From: Haemonchus contortus
Taxonomy: Eukaryota; Nematoda; Chromadorea; Rhabditida; Trichostrongylidae
Reading direction: 5' to 3'
Assembly: GCA_000469685.2 (NCBI GenBank)
Contig: LS997563.1
Location: 5,254,781-5,318,780, forward strand
Length of the DNA stretch: 64,000 nt
Under the pieces are notes generated by a model. The model made no database searches. It was not told where the DNA came from and was given only the letters and a program-made list of their open reading frames with translations. Each line of letters begins with the position of its first letter. The stretch's first letter is position 1. Below, piece after piece: positions 11,572 to 24,300 of this stretch. The position numbers and the translations under genes were made by a program.

Positions 11572-11765
11572 GTTTCCTTGACCAATCAGGCCTTCCATCC
11601 TCACGAAGTCGGTTAAATGGATTTCTGACTCGTCTGAGAAAATGGAAATCCCGAATTGTACATCGGCTGCATTGTGCAGGCCACTTACTCAATCAGACCA
11701 CCATTACATTCTGAATGGAAGTCAAGTGATGGGGTTCATCCCAAAATAGCGCTGGTGGGTGAATG
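11572..11765 (+). mobile_element. SINE copy, 3' part
   Basis: The body segments AATCAGGCCTTCCATCC, CTCGTCTGAGAAAATGGAA, CATCGGCTGCATTGTGCAGG and ATTCTGAATGGAAGTCAAGTG match the 4664 copy. The tRNA-like head is absent or unrecognisable. Confidence 0.75.
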
Positions 11766-12059
11766 TTATGACTTCATCCTTCATTCTTTGCGCTATATAC
11801 CTGTGCCAGGCCGCCACTCGAGGTTACCAGTACAAATAGCAAAGATAGAGAAGTGTATAAATCAGCTTATCATTCTGGGTCTCGTCCTTGAAGATTCACA
11901 CTATTGCAATCAAATTCTCACTCAAACGAGCGATTTCCTACTGAGAAACAGCTTTAGCGATGAACACAACGCTTTGTTTTAAATCGACAGTTCTAATGAT
12001 CAGCTATTGCTTTGTTAGGGGTAATATCGTTTTGTAGCGTTTCTCATAACACTTTGTCG

Positions 12060-15000
12060 TCATTCAGCTGTGGCTGGGAATCGACAATAAAAATGCGCCA
12101 TGTCGTCGAGCGTTCCAAATCTAAAAAATATACCGTAAAATAATAACAAACAGAGAAAAGTAAAGTGTGCCTTGAAATATGAAGGAAGAAAGAAACCGAG
12201 TGATTTCGAAAGTTTTGTACGAAATGAAAGTGTACAGCGCTGTTGTTGTTTATTTGTTTATGAGTTGTATACATATGTAGTTGCGCCTTGAGGTCATAAT
12301 TAGTTTAACTACAGTCTTTCTTGTTAGCCAACCCCGTTTTTTTGGTATGTGCCCCAGCTTCGTTTTCCATTCAGATTCAGTGGCCGATCGAATGCGTACG
12401 TATGGGACCTATACAATCACTTACGGTAGCCAGCCGATGTACCAGTCAGTGCTTTAATAATCCCAAACGATTCTGATACCAATCAATCGACCCTGGAGGA
12501 ATGGAAGGCATTGAAAGCCTGGGCAGTACCGATCTCCGAACTATAGCTGTGTGATAGTGCCCCACCCCTCATGAAACTACACCATTTCCGCCCATAATAA
12601 ATTAGTTATTTATATAGAAATAGAATGAAAATTGAGTTCAAATTTAGATCCAGAAGATGACCGGGAAAAGGGGCCCTGATTACCAGCACATTTCGTTTAA
12701 AAAATTGAGAGCATACGCCGAGTTGGAGAAAATCACAATTCTCAAAATAAACTAAAATATATTACCCTATGGAGTACGTTGTTCCAGTAATCCGCCATAG
12801 ATTACCACCTTCCTCAATACTTAACATTTCCACAGTGAACAGCCTAGCCTGAAAGTTCTCAGCTGCTTCATTTTTGGATTCTAAGTATTGTTTTGCTCCG
12901 GTTGAGTAGTCCTATACCTCTCCTCGGACTTTAAATCCAACTTTTATTGTTTTATTATCGGTGCCTTTTTCCAAGTAAACCACAAATGGATACACTCTCA
13001 TCGCTGACAGCGCTTGCTGAAATTGAAAGTCTCAAAGTAACAACTTTGAAGTTCTTGAAAGTCCCGAGACGAGGAATCTGCAGTATTGTCTACGGCTTAG
13101 AACATTCAATTAGTAGGGCCATAATCACCCAATTAACAATTTCTTCAATTTTTCAGGGCCTATGCTGTAGATGGACCAAAATACAAAAATCCTAATCGAA
13201 ACAAGAATATCAAGCTTATGAAGGCTCATTCGCAGTGTTGCGCAGTGTTGTTGATGAAAGCCACAGTAGCCCAGTACATGCAGTCTTGCAAAGAGCTTGA
13301 AGTCTCCTAGCGTACCTGATCTGTTGCACTTCCCAAAAAATGGTATGCCGAGCCAACTTGCAGTCTTATCTCATCGTCTAAGGGTGTCAAAAAAGTAGAA
13401 GATCCACTTGCTAACGATCTATCGAGTCGTGAGGTGCAGCTTGAGCGGAGAAGTTCCGTTGGAACTAGATCCGGTGATCTGCAAGGATTCAACTAATTGT
13501 TAATTATGACAGTACAAGCCATCTACAGTAGCATAGAGGTAGTGTCGGGTACAATAACGGGCCCACAAGTTACTGTAAAGGGGTCCAGGTGAAAAGGATA
13601 CAGTTGGTCGAATCCAAAGATGCCTTAGAGACAGAACAATTAAGCCTCGATGGCGGTTACTATCCACACTGCAGGTGACTCAACAAACTAGGAGCTCAGT
13701 AGTGGCCTTGAACCTACACTACCGTCGCACTCCTGGTTCGGCTACAGCAGTAAGACTGAACTTCGGCTAGAGCATGGCCGCTTCACCCAATAATTTTTTT
13801 TGAGATCTCAGTTTTTTCAAGGAAATGCGAGGCCGATAGGCATGTTCCCACCACATGCTCGATCTATTCCCACATGCTGTGTGCAGTTGTTAACCAATTT
13901 CGACGAAACTGGTAAATTACCAGCCTCTCATGACAAATTTTTCCTGCACAAACTCACCTGGCAGATGGTAATAGACCGCCTAGGGTGATCAAGTCATCAC
14001 TAGTAATCATACGGCTCGACCTTTTATAGTCTAAAGCTCTTGAAGAGGATAGTAACATAGACGTTGGCACCGTACGCTCTGAAGTAATGACCTGAAATAG
14101 CCCCATTCTCTCAGTCCTCAAACATTCTCATTCACAAATTCGGGAGATCCTTTCACGTCTCCCAACTAGTAGGCCAATCTTCGCTTCCACAAAAAAGCTT
14201 ACCGTATTCGGAGTTGGAGTACAGAATGCTAGAAGAGGGTTCGATGCGGTCAATGCTGTTCTAGTGCTTCCACCCGCTGCTGCACGATTTCTGCAATTGG
14301 CGTGACATCGGCTTGACATTTTTAAGCACTTTTAGCCTATCGGAGATGGTATCATATCAAGTAGGTAGCTCACATTCACACCCACGGAGTCGAGCTTTTC
14401 CTGGGTCGATGATCGCTCAGGCCCACCAATACTTCTACTTGAGAGGCCGGTTAATCGGTCCTAAGGTTGATCGGGCATTGGAAGTTAACTCACTGGCAAA
14501 ATTCCAGTTCCAGAAAACGCATTCGTTTCTTTTCACGCTTTTCCCTTTCCGACTTGATTCTTTTACGATCCAGGTACTCGTATTCGATTGAATATCGACC
14601 GAATTCTGGTCGATTAGGCCAAATCTGTAAGGTTTTCGAGATTAATCTAGGTCATACGCGTTGAAATCTTATGCACTAGACTAACCCAAACTAGGTAGAT
14701 CTTAGCTGAGCCTAGAATGTATGGACCCAAGTATGAGGGTAAAAACTGAGTTGGGAAGGAAATACGATTCATCCTCTCTGATACTTATTATCAAAGTCAT
14801 CAATTTTTTTGGGCAAGTGTGGGTGTGAAGTCTGAAAATGTCGTGATACCTCTGGAGACTTTCCAGAATGCAAATTCGAAAAGTCCTTCAGTGTGGATTC
14901 ACCTACAACGTAGGGAAGTTTTTTGCATATCAGACTTCATGATCCAACATTACACCAACTCCCATTTTTTGTCTCCTGAAAGCATCAGGAAGGCACCAGG

Positions 15001-15892
15001 TACCAACGCTCGTTTCCGTTTGCACCAACTAATTTAACTAGGAGCGAAATGTCTTTGCCGCTCGATAGATGTTCTAATCTTAGCCAACATCTCATATTCT
15101 ACAGATTTTGATCGACTGTTTTTAGATCGGGAGACTCAGACAACGATTTTCGTTATCTACTCTCAACCAGCATTTCAAGTTCTATCTGTTCAGTTATTCG
15201 CATTCAGAAGTTCCACATGAAATTGAGCTAAAGAGAACTGTAAAGGGTAAAACCGTTGTGCTCGGAAAGCATAGTAAGAGATCTAGACTGTCCGAGACTG
15301 CAATATTCCTTTAAGCCACTGTGATAGCATTCTAGCATTCACATAGTAAGCTGTATCAACAATCAGCACTCAAAAGCACAGTTCGTGAAAATCTCATGTA
15401 CCTCAACTGGATCGCAGGGCGGATTAGCTTATTCGGTTTGATACATCGGTGACGAGGAACACGACAGAGTCAGTAGAACTCACCAGAAACAAGGCCGTTG
15501 TGGGCTAAGCGTTTCTCGGTTAGGACGAGGGTTGGGCGATCAGCGTAAGCTTGCTATGGCTATGAATGTATTTATAACAGAAGTACTCCACTGTAAATAA
15601 TATCGGCCTCCAAAAAACAGCTACCCTTGTACTTTCTTGGAAATGTTGGGCGAGAGTGGGCGAAACCGTCTTTGAAGGTTTTACGGCGCCAAATCTGAGC
15701 TGGACTTCCGCTGCATTTACCTGTTGCGATCTACTCAGAAGGTCTCCACTGCCGGCGTCTTCTTGCATAGAATAGCTAGGAGGTGATAGGGTGATCTGAA
15801 ATGATAGTATTCCAGCTAGAAGAGAGAAGGAATACAGACATAATGCTAACCTCGCCACTGCTGGCAGTGCTGATGTCACAGCTCGAGCTCAT
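12060..15892 (-). CDS. Unrecognised 321-aa protein with C-terminal SH2-like domain
   Basis: Eleven exons (minus): 15892-15851, 15795-15721, 15553-15484, 14975-14956 (20 bp), 14624-14494, 14290-14203, 14091-13958, 13478-13316, 13016-12918, 12848-12766, 12120-12060. All are GT-AG and the frame is continuous to a TGA. The N-terminus is Ser-rich. Residues 83-110 are strongly basic and helical (DRKRIKSEREKREKKRMRFL), and the middle is Ser/Thr-rich. The last ~90 residues fit an SH2 fold: AYHFLG...PFVVYLEKG (the FLVRES strand), KVGFKVRGEARLFTVE, NLWRITGTTYSIGFGTLDDMAHFYC (matching I.g..F.sL.eLv.yY). The phosphotyrosine-binding Arg is replaced by Tyr255. Neither ortholog nor function is recognised. 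The SH2 reading is inference from pattern; the 20-bp exon is the weakest part of the model. Confidence 0.72.
12345..12525 (-). mobile_element. SINE copy in the last intron of the SH2-like gene
   Basis: Its reverse complement contains GGTATCAGAATCGTTTGGGAT, TAAAGCACTGACTGGTACATC, GGCTACCGTAAGTGATTGTA and TCTGAATGGAAAACGAAG, matching the SINE body. Confidence 0.8.
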
Positions 15893-16398
15893 CAGACCAC
15901 CTCTTCTTGATGTCTAATAGTGAAAATAATCCCTACTTCAAATCAGCTTTCCACTTGATAAGAGATATTGTAAATAGTTCCGTGTTTGTTTCGTAATCTA
16001 GACTGATCTCAATTCATTTTCGTCGCATTTTAGACATAACCTCCTCTGCGGCTTTCGGTGGAGCCAACTAAGTAAGTAAGCTGAACAAGGCCGCTACTAG
16101 TTACTTTTGCCATTATTACATTCCACTTTGAACGTGACAGTAAAACAATCGGAAGGAGGGTATCACCAGCTGTATCTGGGACCCCACGCTGCTGACCGTA
16201 CACTTACACGAGTAGCTGCAGCTTATATGATCTTGGAAGTGCTCTGGGAACGAACTTGAAATTCTGCTGGAAGTGGAAATTGTCCACCACTAGCCTTCCA
16301 GTTTTGAGCGCATCTCCTCAGAGTTGCCCCACACTTTTCTCTATTCTATGCAGAGCTCGGAAATCACGATAGTCCCACTCGTCTTTTTAACTGAAAAA

Positions 16399-16705
16399 TA
16401 GAGCAAGTGGTGTAGTGACCAGTGGCTCATTATCCTACACCCATTAACCGTGGTTTGACAACCCAGTCGCAACCCGCTCAAACCATTCAAGCATTCCATC
16501 CCTCCGAGATCGGTTAATTTACAGCAAACTCGTCTGGGATGATTGAAGCACTGAATTGTAATACATGATCTGACCACAGCAAGTCATTGTGTGAGCCAAA
16601 TACGCAACTAAACAGCCACTCCTATTCTGAATGGAATTCGAATACGGGGTGCATCCCATAAAAGGGATCGATCAACGTCGAAGTCTTTATCTTCATGATT
16701 AAACT
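16399..16705 (+). mobile_element. tRNA-derived SINE copy
   Basis: The head is GGTGTAGTGACCAGTGG with a decayed B-box (GGTTTGACAACCC), followed by the full body: CTCGTCTGGGATGATTGAAG, CAGCAAGTCATTGTGTGAG, ATTCTGAATGGAATTCGAAT and GTGCATCCCATAAAAGGGA. Confidence 0.85.
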
Positions 16706-18069
16706 GATGGAGTAAACTTTTCCCAACAACATGAAATACTACAGTTTCATTGAGTGGCCTCTTCATAGGACGTTTTTACTACTTTTTACGTGATTTCTCT
16801 TTAATCTTCTTGTTACTCCTTCTTTTCCTACTTTATCATTCTCTTCCTACATTTTAACTTCTCCAGCAATGCTCACAACCGATTCTTTTCAATTTCGCTA
16901 TTGTGGCATACCTTTGCGTATGTTTGAGCAGAGAAGGAGTATAAATATGTGAAATCTCCCTCCACGATTGAAAGGCCTAATGGATTTCATCACGAGAACA
17001 ATCACGAGATCCTCGAGAATCACGAGGTGTACATTCTCATTGGTCATTGTTTCTCGTCGTCAGATGTCTTTTTCATCCCCTTCGTATTATATTTGATTAC
17101 TCTCCCGAGTTCTAGCATATCTGAATGAATGAAAATGAAGTTAACGACCTTCTGTGGGTCATCAATCAAACTCATGAAAAAACGCAAGGACCAAGGCGAA
17201 AGCATGATTGATGACACCTTTTTTCAGCCATCAGTAGGTATTTCGAATTTTGGAGAGAAAAAATCTCAAGAAACTTATAGTCCAGTCCAGTGGGTTCCCA
17301 GAAATGAGGAACCGCTTAATAAACCACTGAGTAAATTCTGGCCGGGATGACAGCTCTGGGAGCAGCAGCCGACCAATTTCCTCTTTTTCCTTTTTAATAG
17401 GTCAGCGCTAAAGTCGTAAATTATTTTGCCCTTCCATTGTACGGAAACCTTCCGGGGATCCGAACTAAATTAGGGAGCTTTGCCGTCATCGTGTTTCAAC
17501 CCTCTTCTATCAAAGTCATTCTCCCGGGGACCCAATATGTTGACTTGGGTGAGTAGTTTTTACGGTGGATTACTTTGGAATATTCCCTCTCTTGAGTGGA
17601 GTAAAATTGAGAAATTCAACAATTGCTCTATATGGTCCCCTTTCTTCTGGCAATGGCCATTCCCTATCAATCCTAAAGTCAATGGGCACACCCGAATACG
17701 AGCAGCATTGCATGCCTTCTTTGATTGCACTCTTGAGGCTCCTTTCAGATTCAAAACAGCCGGCATTAGCGGTGTATGGATGGGACATCACGTCAAGAAG
17801 TTAGCCTTCAAATACTATAACTAGTTCAAATGGGGAATTTATGAGTTAAAATTTTGGCTAGGATGTGCGCCCAAGAGCTAAAAACAGCAGCTAAAGATGG
17901 CTCACGAAGTGGCATCTAGTGATTGTGGGGCCTGTTGAGGCAGTAACGTACCAGTTGTTCCGAAGAACGAGGGAGCTGCCCGCCGATCATCACATCACCA
18001 TCACTCCATCATGAGAAGGAGGGAAGCCGGGACCCGACTGGTGACATATAGGCTATTAAAAATGGCGAC
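16706..18069. other. Stretch without a supported gene
   Basis: Overlapping open frames exist on both strands at 17480-17824. The minus frame 17791-17570 reads fairly protein-like but has no recognisable family, start or splice context. Nothing else stands out. Confidence 0.4.
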
Positions 18070-18073
18070 TGGG

Positions 18074-18200
18074 GTGTCAGTAGTGTAAGGGATAGAGCAC
18101 GGTGCCCGGAAAGCACAAGTACGGGTTCGAGTTCCGTCCGAGACCGAAGTTATGTCCATAAATCGCTAACCTTGTGAGATTTTGCTCCTCCTCATTTTTG
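18074..18200 (+). mobile_element. tRNA-headed repeat, second family
   Basis: A tRNA-like head (AGTGTAAGGGATAGAGCAC..., B-box ACGGGTTCGAGTTCC) is followed by a tail ending CTAACCTTGTGAGATTTTGC. The same tail follows a different tRNA-like head at 31083-31210 in reverse orientation. The acceptor stem does not pair, so it is not a functional tRNA. Confidence 0.6.
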
Positions 18201-18751
18201 ATCCTAATTTTTTTTGAGTCGTGGCTCTTGACACACCTCGAAAACCCAATCTCCCAGACATCGCATTGAGCGGTGACTTGTGGGCAAGTTTTTTCTGGCC
18301 AACTGTCTCGTGGTCATAAGCTGTATTGGTAAGACATTTTAAACTTAGAAATACCGATCACGAAATTTTTCTTGCGATAGTTCATGTTCTATGTATGATA
18401 GACGATGTAATTTTTCACCTGAAAAACTGCCGATATAGAGCACACGGTTTTCCAATTTTTTCTCAGAACGAAATCCATTGAGGTCGATTATTGAAAAAAT
18501 GTCATCAAAAGGGTTCATCTAATAAGAGGCATTGAAGCCCGATTGCTTCTCTTCTTATACAAATAGAATTTGCGTAAGTGCTATGGAATGTAGTTGTCAT
18601 TTCGCTAGATTTTCAATTCCGTTGGAAAAGAGCATTGTGAAATAGAGTTCTCAGCAGACACTGAAATGTAGATGAAAATCGCTGGGGAACGAACAATTCA
18701 AGTATTAGTTGCCCTGGTAGCAAGTAACATGAAATTCCATTTTGGATTGTA

Positions 18752-19460
18752 TTAGGTTGAGTCATAAAACCTCGGACAAAGTGGTAGTGATGACTTCAAG
18801 AGATCATAACTCGGGAAAGTGGAGACGAAAATGGACGAGCGAGGCATTAATAGATAGAGTATGAAAAGCTTTTCAAAATACATACTGAAGAACACACCTA
18901 ACTATTTCCTTCCCTGCAACCAGCCCCATGATTTCAAGCCGTCGCAACTCCCCCTACGTAACACCATCATATTTTTTTATTTTATCTGGCCAAGAACCCG
19001 CGGAGCTCGATAGACGGATGGAGGAAGTTTACAAGAAGGTTGCTCCTATTAGATGCACATTTGAAAAGTGGCACACGAAGTTCACTTCGGACGAGTATTC
19101 CATCGAAGATGAAGACCGTTCGGGACGCTCAATGAAGTTAGATTTGGACGAGCTACGGAGCTGGGTAGTAGCCGATCCGTATCAAACTACTCGTGAGCTG
19201 GAACTCACCCTTGGGGAGTCACTCCACAGCTATTCGTGCTTTGAAGCAGAATGACATGGACTGCCACGCCGACATGACACTTTCTCTCCTCACGCTCGAG
19301 CTCAGGAAACGGTCACATGTAATCGTCAGCATGTATTCAAAAGAGCTTTTTATACTCTATCTAACGATGCGTGCGCGTCCACTTTCGTCGCCTCTTCCCC
19401 GAGTATGAACTCTAGAAGTTATCACTATCCCATTGTCCGAGGACTTATGACTCAACCTAA
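18752..19460 (+). mobile_element. Internally deleted mariner element
   Basis: TTAGGTTGAGTCATAAAACC at the left is mirrored by the right end TTATGACTCAACCTAA. Imperfect inverted similarity extends to about 45 bp, and TA lies at both edges. At 709 bp it is too short for an intact ~1.3-kb mariner. Confidence 0.88.
18928..19254 (+). pseudogene. Mariner transposase N-terminal fragment
   Basis: The frame contains KWHTKFTSDEYSIEDEDRSG, then RSMKLDLDELRSWVVADPYQ and TTRELELTLG. This is the mariner helix-turn-helix region (WF..F..GDFSLEDEPRSGRP...D.L...VEADP..T.REL...LG). The catalytic DD34D domain is deleted. Confidence 0.82.
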
Positions 19461-19462
19461 TA

Positions 19463-19935
19463 CATATGCCTTTAGATCTACGTGGCGGAGAATTCGACCT
19501 ATTGGTAACACCCTCGTTTTGCTTCTTTTTACTTCTTACTCGATTGTAGCAATCAGGTGCTCCTAGTCTACTGATTTTTAGGATTACTGGCCCCTTCTTA
19601 TCTCTAGCATTGGCGTTAACCCCGAGCAATCGCAGGTGTCACTCTGTTCTTGTTAATCGTCGGCTCTTCATACTATCTACAGCGTTATTATCATTACCTC
19701 GGTTTCGGCCAGGTTCTTCCTGATCGCATTCCACCACCTCTTTTTTAGAGTTCGTATCGGTGGTTTTTCTTGAACTTCGAACTTTATTACTTCTCTTATC
19801 AGGCGATAATAGTAGCCTTTTCAGCACGTGTCCATACCATCGAAGGCACTACTCTTTCATTTTCAGTTGGACAGGGGCTGTTCCCATGATGGCTATGGAA
19901 CCGTCGCTTCTTACACCGAACCAGTCATGTCCAAC
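19463..19935 (-). pseudogene. Decayed RTE-like LINE reverse transcriptase C-terminus
   Basis: Shifting minus-strand frames give WFGVRSDGSIAIMGTAPVQL, KMKE(stop)CLRWYGHVLKR, WWNAIRKNLAETEV and SMKSRRLTRTE(stop). These match the non-LTR RT tail (KMREARLRWFGHVLRR..., RWMD..., WR.LTR.ADP). At least two stops and two frame changes show it is dead. A mariner abuts its 3' side. Confidence 0.7.
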
Positions 19936-20459
19936 CTCTCCTATTTCAGCAAAGTTTCTTACATGCTATGAATTACTACTTTTTCCTTATTTTTCCGAAA
20001 TCATGGTTTCTTGCCTTGTTAAAGAGTAGGAATGAGGCAATTAACCATAAGAAAATTTTACTAAATAAGAGAAATGAACTTTGAGGTATGGGAAGCTAGG
20101 CAACGTTTTTTATACATCTCTGGTTGGGCAGAATTCGATGGTGTATTCATTTATTTGTTCTATTTATATTCCATTTGACCAAGTTGGCATGCTGAATCAA
20201 ATTGGACAGTGCTATTTTGGGCCACCACGACACGAAAAGCTTCTCATTTCGATTAAAGCGTCGAGTTTTTGTTTTTCACTGAAATAGATGCCATCATATA
20301 TGAAAAGTCACCACGAGCCTTTACATTGTTCATATTCATGAAACTGTTGTAATATCATCTTTCATAAATTTTCTAAAATTAAAACTGTCAGGAATAGGTG
20401 GTGTCTTTTCGGAGAACCAAACAGAGTAAGGTACCGAAATTAGAAAAGATCTACTTTTT

Positions 20460-20660
20460 CGTAAAGGTGGTGTACTGACACTATCGCACACAACCGGGGA
20501 TCGAATCTCGGATCCATGTCTGCCCAGACCAACCAAGCCTTCTATCCTCCCTTTGGAGCCGTTTGACTGCTTCCATACTCGTCTGGAAGCATAATAACAC
20601 TGACACATCTTTGGACACCGCAAGTCGCCGTATAGGCCACATAGGTTTTCAAAACGCACT
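20460..20660 (+). mobile_element. tRNA-derived SINE copy
   Basis: GGTGGTGTACTGACAC and B-box GGGATCGAATCTCGG, then CAACCAAGCCTTC, CTCGTCTGGAAGCATAATAA and CACCGCAAGTCGCCGTATAGG. It is truncated before the GAATGGAAGTC block. Confidence 0.8.
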
Positions 20661-21075
20661 TATGAACTACAGGTTCGAACTTTACCCGGACCCGACTTTA
20701 GGAAAAGCTAGTTCACTTTTTTTGTGATTGGTTCTAGACGTTGTGAAAGGTTATAAATGAGAAGCAGTGGATTCGGACTAGTTTTCTTCTGCTGAAATCT
20801 CATACACTGTCCGACTACATCACTTGCTTTGTCACCTTCCTGGTCTCTCCTGACACCCGCGGCAGTCATAACCGCTGAAGAAGAAAACGAACGATGCAAG
20901 GGCGCCACAAAATTCGTTCCTAGCACCTTAGGTTCTTAGATTTGCGCTCTGAAAGAACGGTTCACTTAACTCGAAATGAGCACGCCAATGACTTTTCTAT
21001 GTCTCTCTCGAGGTATTACCTCTATGTTGCCAGTTACATCTATTTGGTAAAAACAAGGATGAGGAATCGCCGGGA

Positions 21076-21325
21076 GACGGCAGTGGGAACGGCTTTGTAG
21101 GATCGATCCGCCGCACGCGGCTGTCCCGGACCATTTCCCTCGTTATAACAGTTTTAGCGTTTTTTCCTAAAGCACGATCGGGGTGTGATTATTACTTATG
21201 GTATGATTCTATTTTTTTTCTTGTTCTTTTGTTCCTGAATTTTTTACTTGCTGCTGCATTCTGCTACACTCCTTCGCGTGCGGCGTTCTTTCGCCGCGAC
21301 GCGACAAACCCGTTTCCACTGCACC
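21076..21325. repeat. GC-rich inverted-repeat (MITE-like) element
   Basis: Left arm CAGTGGGAACGGCTTTGT...GCCGCACGCG and right arm CGCGTGCGGC...ACAAACCCGTTTCCACTG are imperfect inverted copies of about 45 nt around an AT-rich centre. No coding frame is present. Confidence 0.6.
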
Positions 21326-21335
21326 ACACCCGGAC

Positions 21336-24300
21336 TCGTCGTCACCTACTAGGTATGCTTCATACCTTGAATCAGGTGGCTTGATGTCGAGACACTACAT
21401 AGAACTGATGTGTAAACCAAGCGCAGTGAAAATTGTTTCTCAGAAAGTCACTCAACCGTATTCACCTTATTATTATTCCAATAGAGAATTTACCAGTACA
21501 GAATGAATTAGTAAGCCGTCAGCTGTCTAGAACAACATTTTTTTGTCATGAGTAAGCGAAATCGACTTTCCCTACATTCCTATTCATCGGATTTCCTCTT
21601 CTGATTAATGGCAGAGTTCGCCTGTCTGAGTGTACTAGCGGAAGTCATGCTCCCAGGCCTTCGTTCTCGCTGTTATTAAAAATTTGTGAAAGGTCCTAAG
21701 AGGTTTCCTAGGCTTCTTTGCTCCGTGGAATGGTTAGGGACACCGTGCGACTACAGGGCTCTTTCGGTCACAGCACAACTTTGCGACGTCTATCCTCCCA
21801 ACATTAGAACGTTACTCTGATTTCTAACAGATGATCGCTTTTCATGTACTACTGTGCTGATACCACGCAAGATCTGCCCTAGAAAAAACCACCTATGTCG
21901 CCCGTCGTCCCATTGATCATCGATTTCCTCGAACGGGCGCCAGTAACTTTTCCAGTCGTCCCTGTAGTGAGCTAGAGTGATTCAGTGGATCGTCCTTGCT
22001 CGGGAGACAAAAGGACAAAGGCACAGCATATATCTGTTTCAGAGCTATCGTGAAGAAGTACGACCATCGCGCTGACGGTGATACCTTGACGTTCGCTTGA
22101 CTCCCAAGAGATCCAGTAAGCCCCGCCTTAAGAGCCAGTTCATGAAATACAGCAGGGTCGTTGGTTGGATTGATTATATTATAATGAGTCGATTCGATGC
22201 GACTCGGTAGCAGGCACTCATAATTTCTCTGGTAGTACTGGTGCTCAGACGGGAGCCATAGCCTTTCGACTTTGGGATACATCATGCATTCAAATTCCGT
22301 TTAGAATTGTAATGGCGTTTGGATACGTACTTGACCTCTACAACTGCTAGTTGATGTTAAAAGACCTGTCTTTAAAAGAGACTAGTAACAATCACCCGCA
22401 CCTGACGGATGAGGAGCTTTGCCGAATCAGGCCAGGCTTTAGTCTTTGATACCAGAACCCCATCCCTGTGGGCTTAGTTCTTAACACTATACATCACCCT
22501 ACCTTACCTCAGACAGTACATGTGTCGAGCATTCATTTAATCTTCAAGATCTTGCGAGAAAGTCAGATTCGCCGGCTCACTAATGGTGTAGCTAGTCTTT
22601 GAAGGATTCCTCATCCATGGCTTAAATTTTATATGACTATGAATTTCGTAGTAGACGAAAACATCCCCAGAGCTGAAGGCTATTTGCAATGTCATCAGAA
22701 ATGGCGACGCCACTTTCTGCATTATTAATCATTCAACTAATGTAACTGGTACTTAGAAGTTACTAAGAATTTTGAAAACACCTGACTTTGCCCTTCCCCG
22801 CATTACCCAGAGGTCTAGGTCGATGCTTTTCAGGCACAGCAAGGTGTTGGGTGGGATTGATGGAGCCAGCATTCAATTTCAACGAATTCCCACTGGACGG
22901 TTTTATGCATGGTAATTTGGATGTATACCCATAATGACCAGTAACGACACATTAAACGTCTCAACACAAACGATTTTATTTCACACATCCCTCCCTGGCT
23001 TCACCCACACACAATTACTCATTAATCAATGGTTTCCAATTTCAAATAATTACATTTTGTGGTTGTGCAATTGGTTGTCGGGAAAAAGTTCCACCTGAAT
23101 GGGCAGAATGAAGGGAACTAGGTGATAGACAGAGAAAATTTGATGATGACCAATTCGCTCCCACTTGATTCCTCCTCTGCAGGATGGTTCACATTTCATA
23201 ATACGACTCTTCTCTCACCACAATTCAAGGAACTAATGGGTAGGGATATCTACTACTGTGCCATTCAGTCAAGAACTCGAAAAAAAGTCAAGAACTTGTT
23301 TATAAAAACACGGTATCCCGCGTTCGAGGCCATAACCGTCGTCCCATGGCTTCTAGGTGACTATTCCCACTTCAAAGCAAGACTCTGCAAACACTGAAAA
23401 AAGACGTCAAGTGCCTAAATTCATGCAAAAGCTTCCTGCAGCTTGCAGAGATTTCCCATCAAACATGCTCAACCCTGTCGTGGGTTTTCTTCCCAAGCAT
23501 GTCACGTCACGGTTATCGTCATGTCTTCGGGAATATTTGACCACCAACTGCAAAAAGAATGAAATCAGTCTGAGGATTCTTGTTCGCGATTTTTTGTTTC
23601 TCAACATTTCGAACTGACATTGTTTACTTTCTGAGCTCCCAGGTAGCTCGCCATGCACTACACCACCCACATTCCATCCCAAAATATGACAGTAACCAAT
23701 TCGCTCCCACTTAAATCCTCTTTCAAAGGATAAATCACATTTTGTGGCCTCCCAAGGCTTCACCCGGTCAAGCTGATTCTAACACACCTCAATCGACGCT
23801 CTGCTGAAGTTCCCAGATCCAATATCCTTAACGGCTTTTCTCACCGTTGAGTAGTAGCCGCCGATGAAAAAAGCCCTCAATAATGGACTATCCCCAAATT
23901 GAGATTCCATTTCATACATCAAACTAACCATCGAGTGGTGGTGAAAAATGAATGACGATTATGCGCTTCCCGAGCTGATGCTTATTTTACAGTGCATCCA
24001 TCCCCATTCACTAATGGAATGGTGTGGGACTGAAATGTGAGAACAGCTAAAACAGTCATCACCACCTCCTCCTCCTCTCAGTTCAAATATCATGTTGGTT
24101 TTCAGAACCAGGAACTGCATTCACAGAATAGCTAGTCCTGCAAATGCCACTTTCGCATCAAATTCAACGAAACACATCCAAAAGCATTCAGTTTTATGAC
24201 AAACAACGTCAAAAATTAAAAATTGAAAAATGATTCATATATAAATAAATCAATAATATTAATCAGTTTTCAAGAAACGAAAATGACGAAAAAACGATGT

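Noticed and set aside
15520..15879. 119-codon frame resembling a signal peptide
   Set aside because: It reads through a 55-bp intron with clear GT-AG ends. The spliced frame joins downstream exons and is preferred.
18089..18165. Possible functional tRNA
   Set aside because: The T arm is good but the acceptor ends do not pair and the anticodon loop lacks T33. The tail repeats elsewhere, so it was called a repeat.
21917..22285. 122-codon minus-strand frame
   Set aside because: No start context, splice partner or family; left unannotated.
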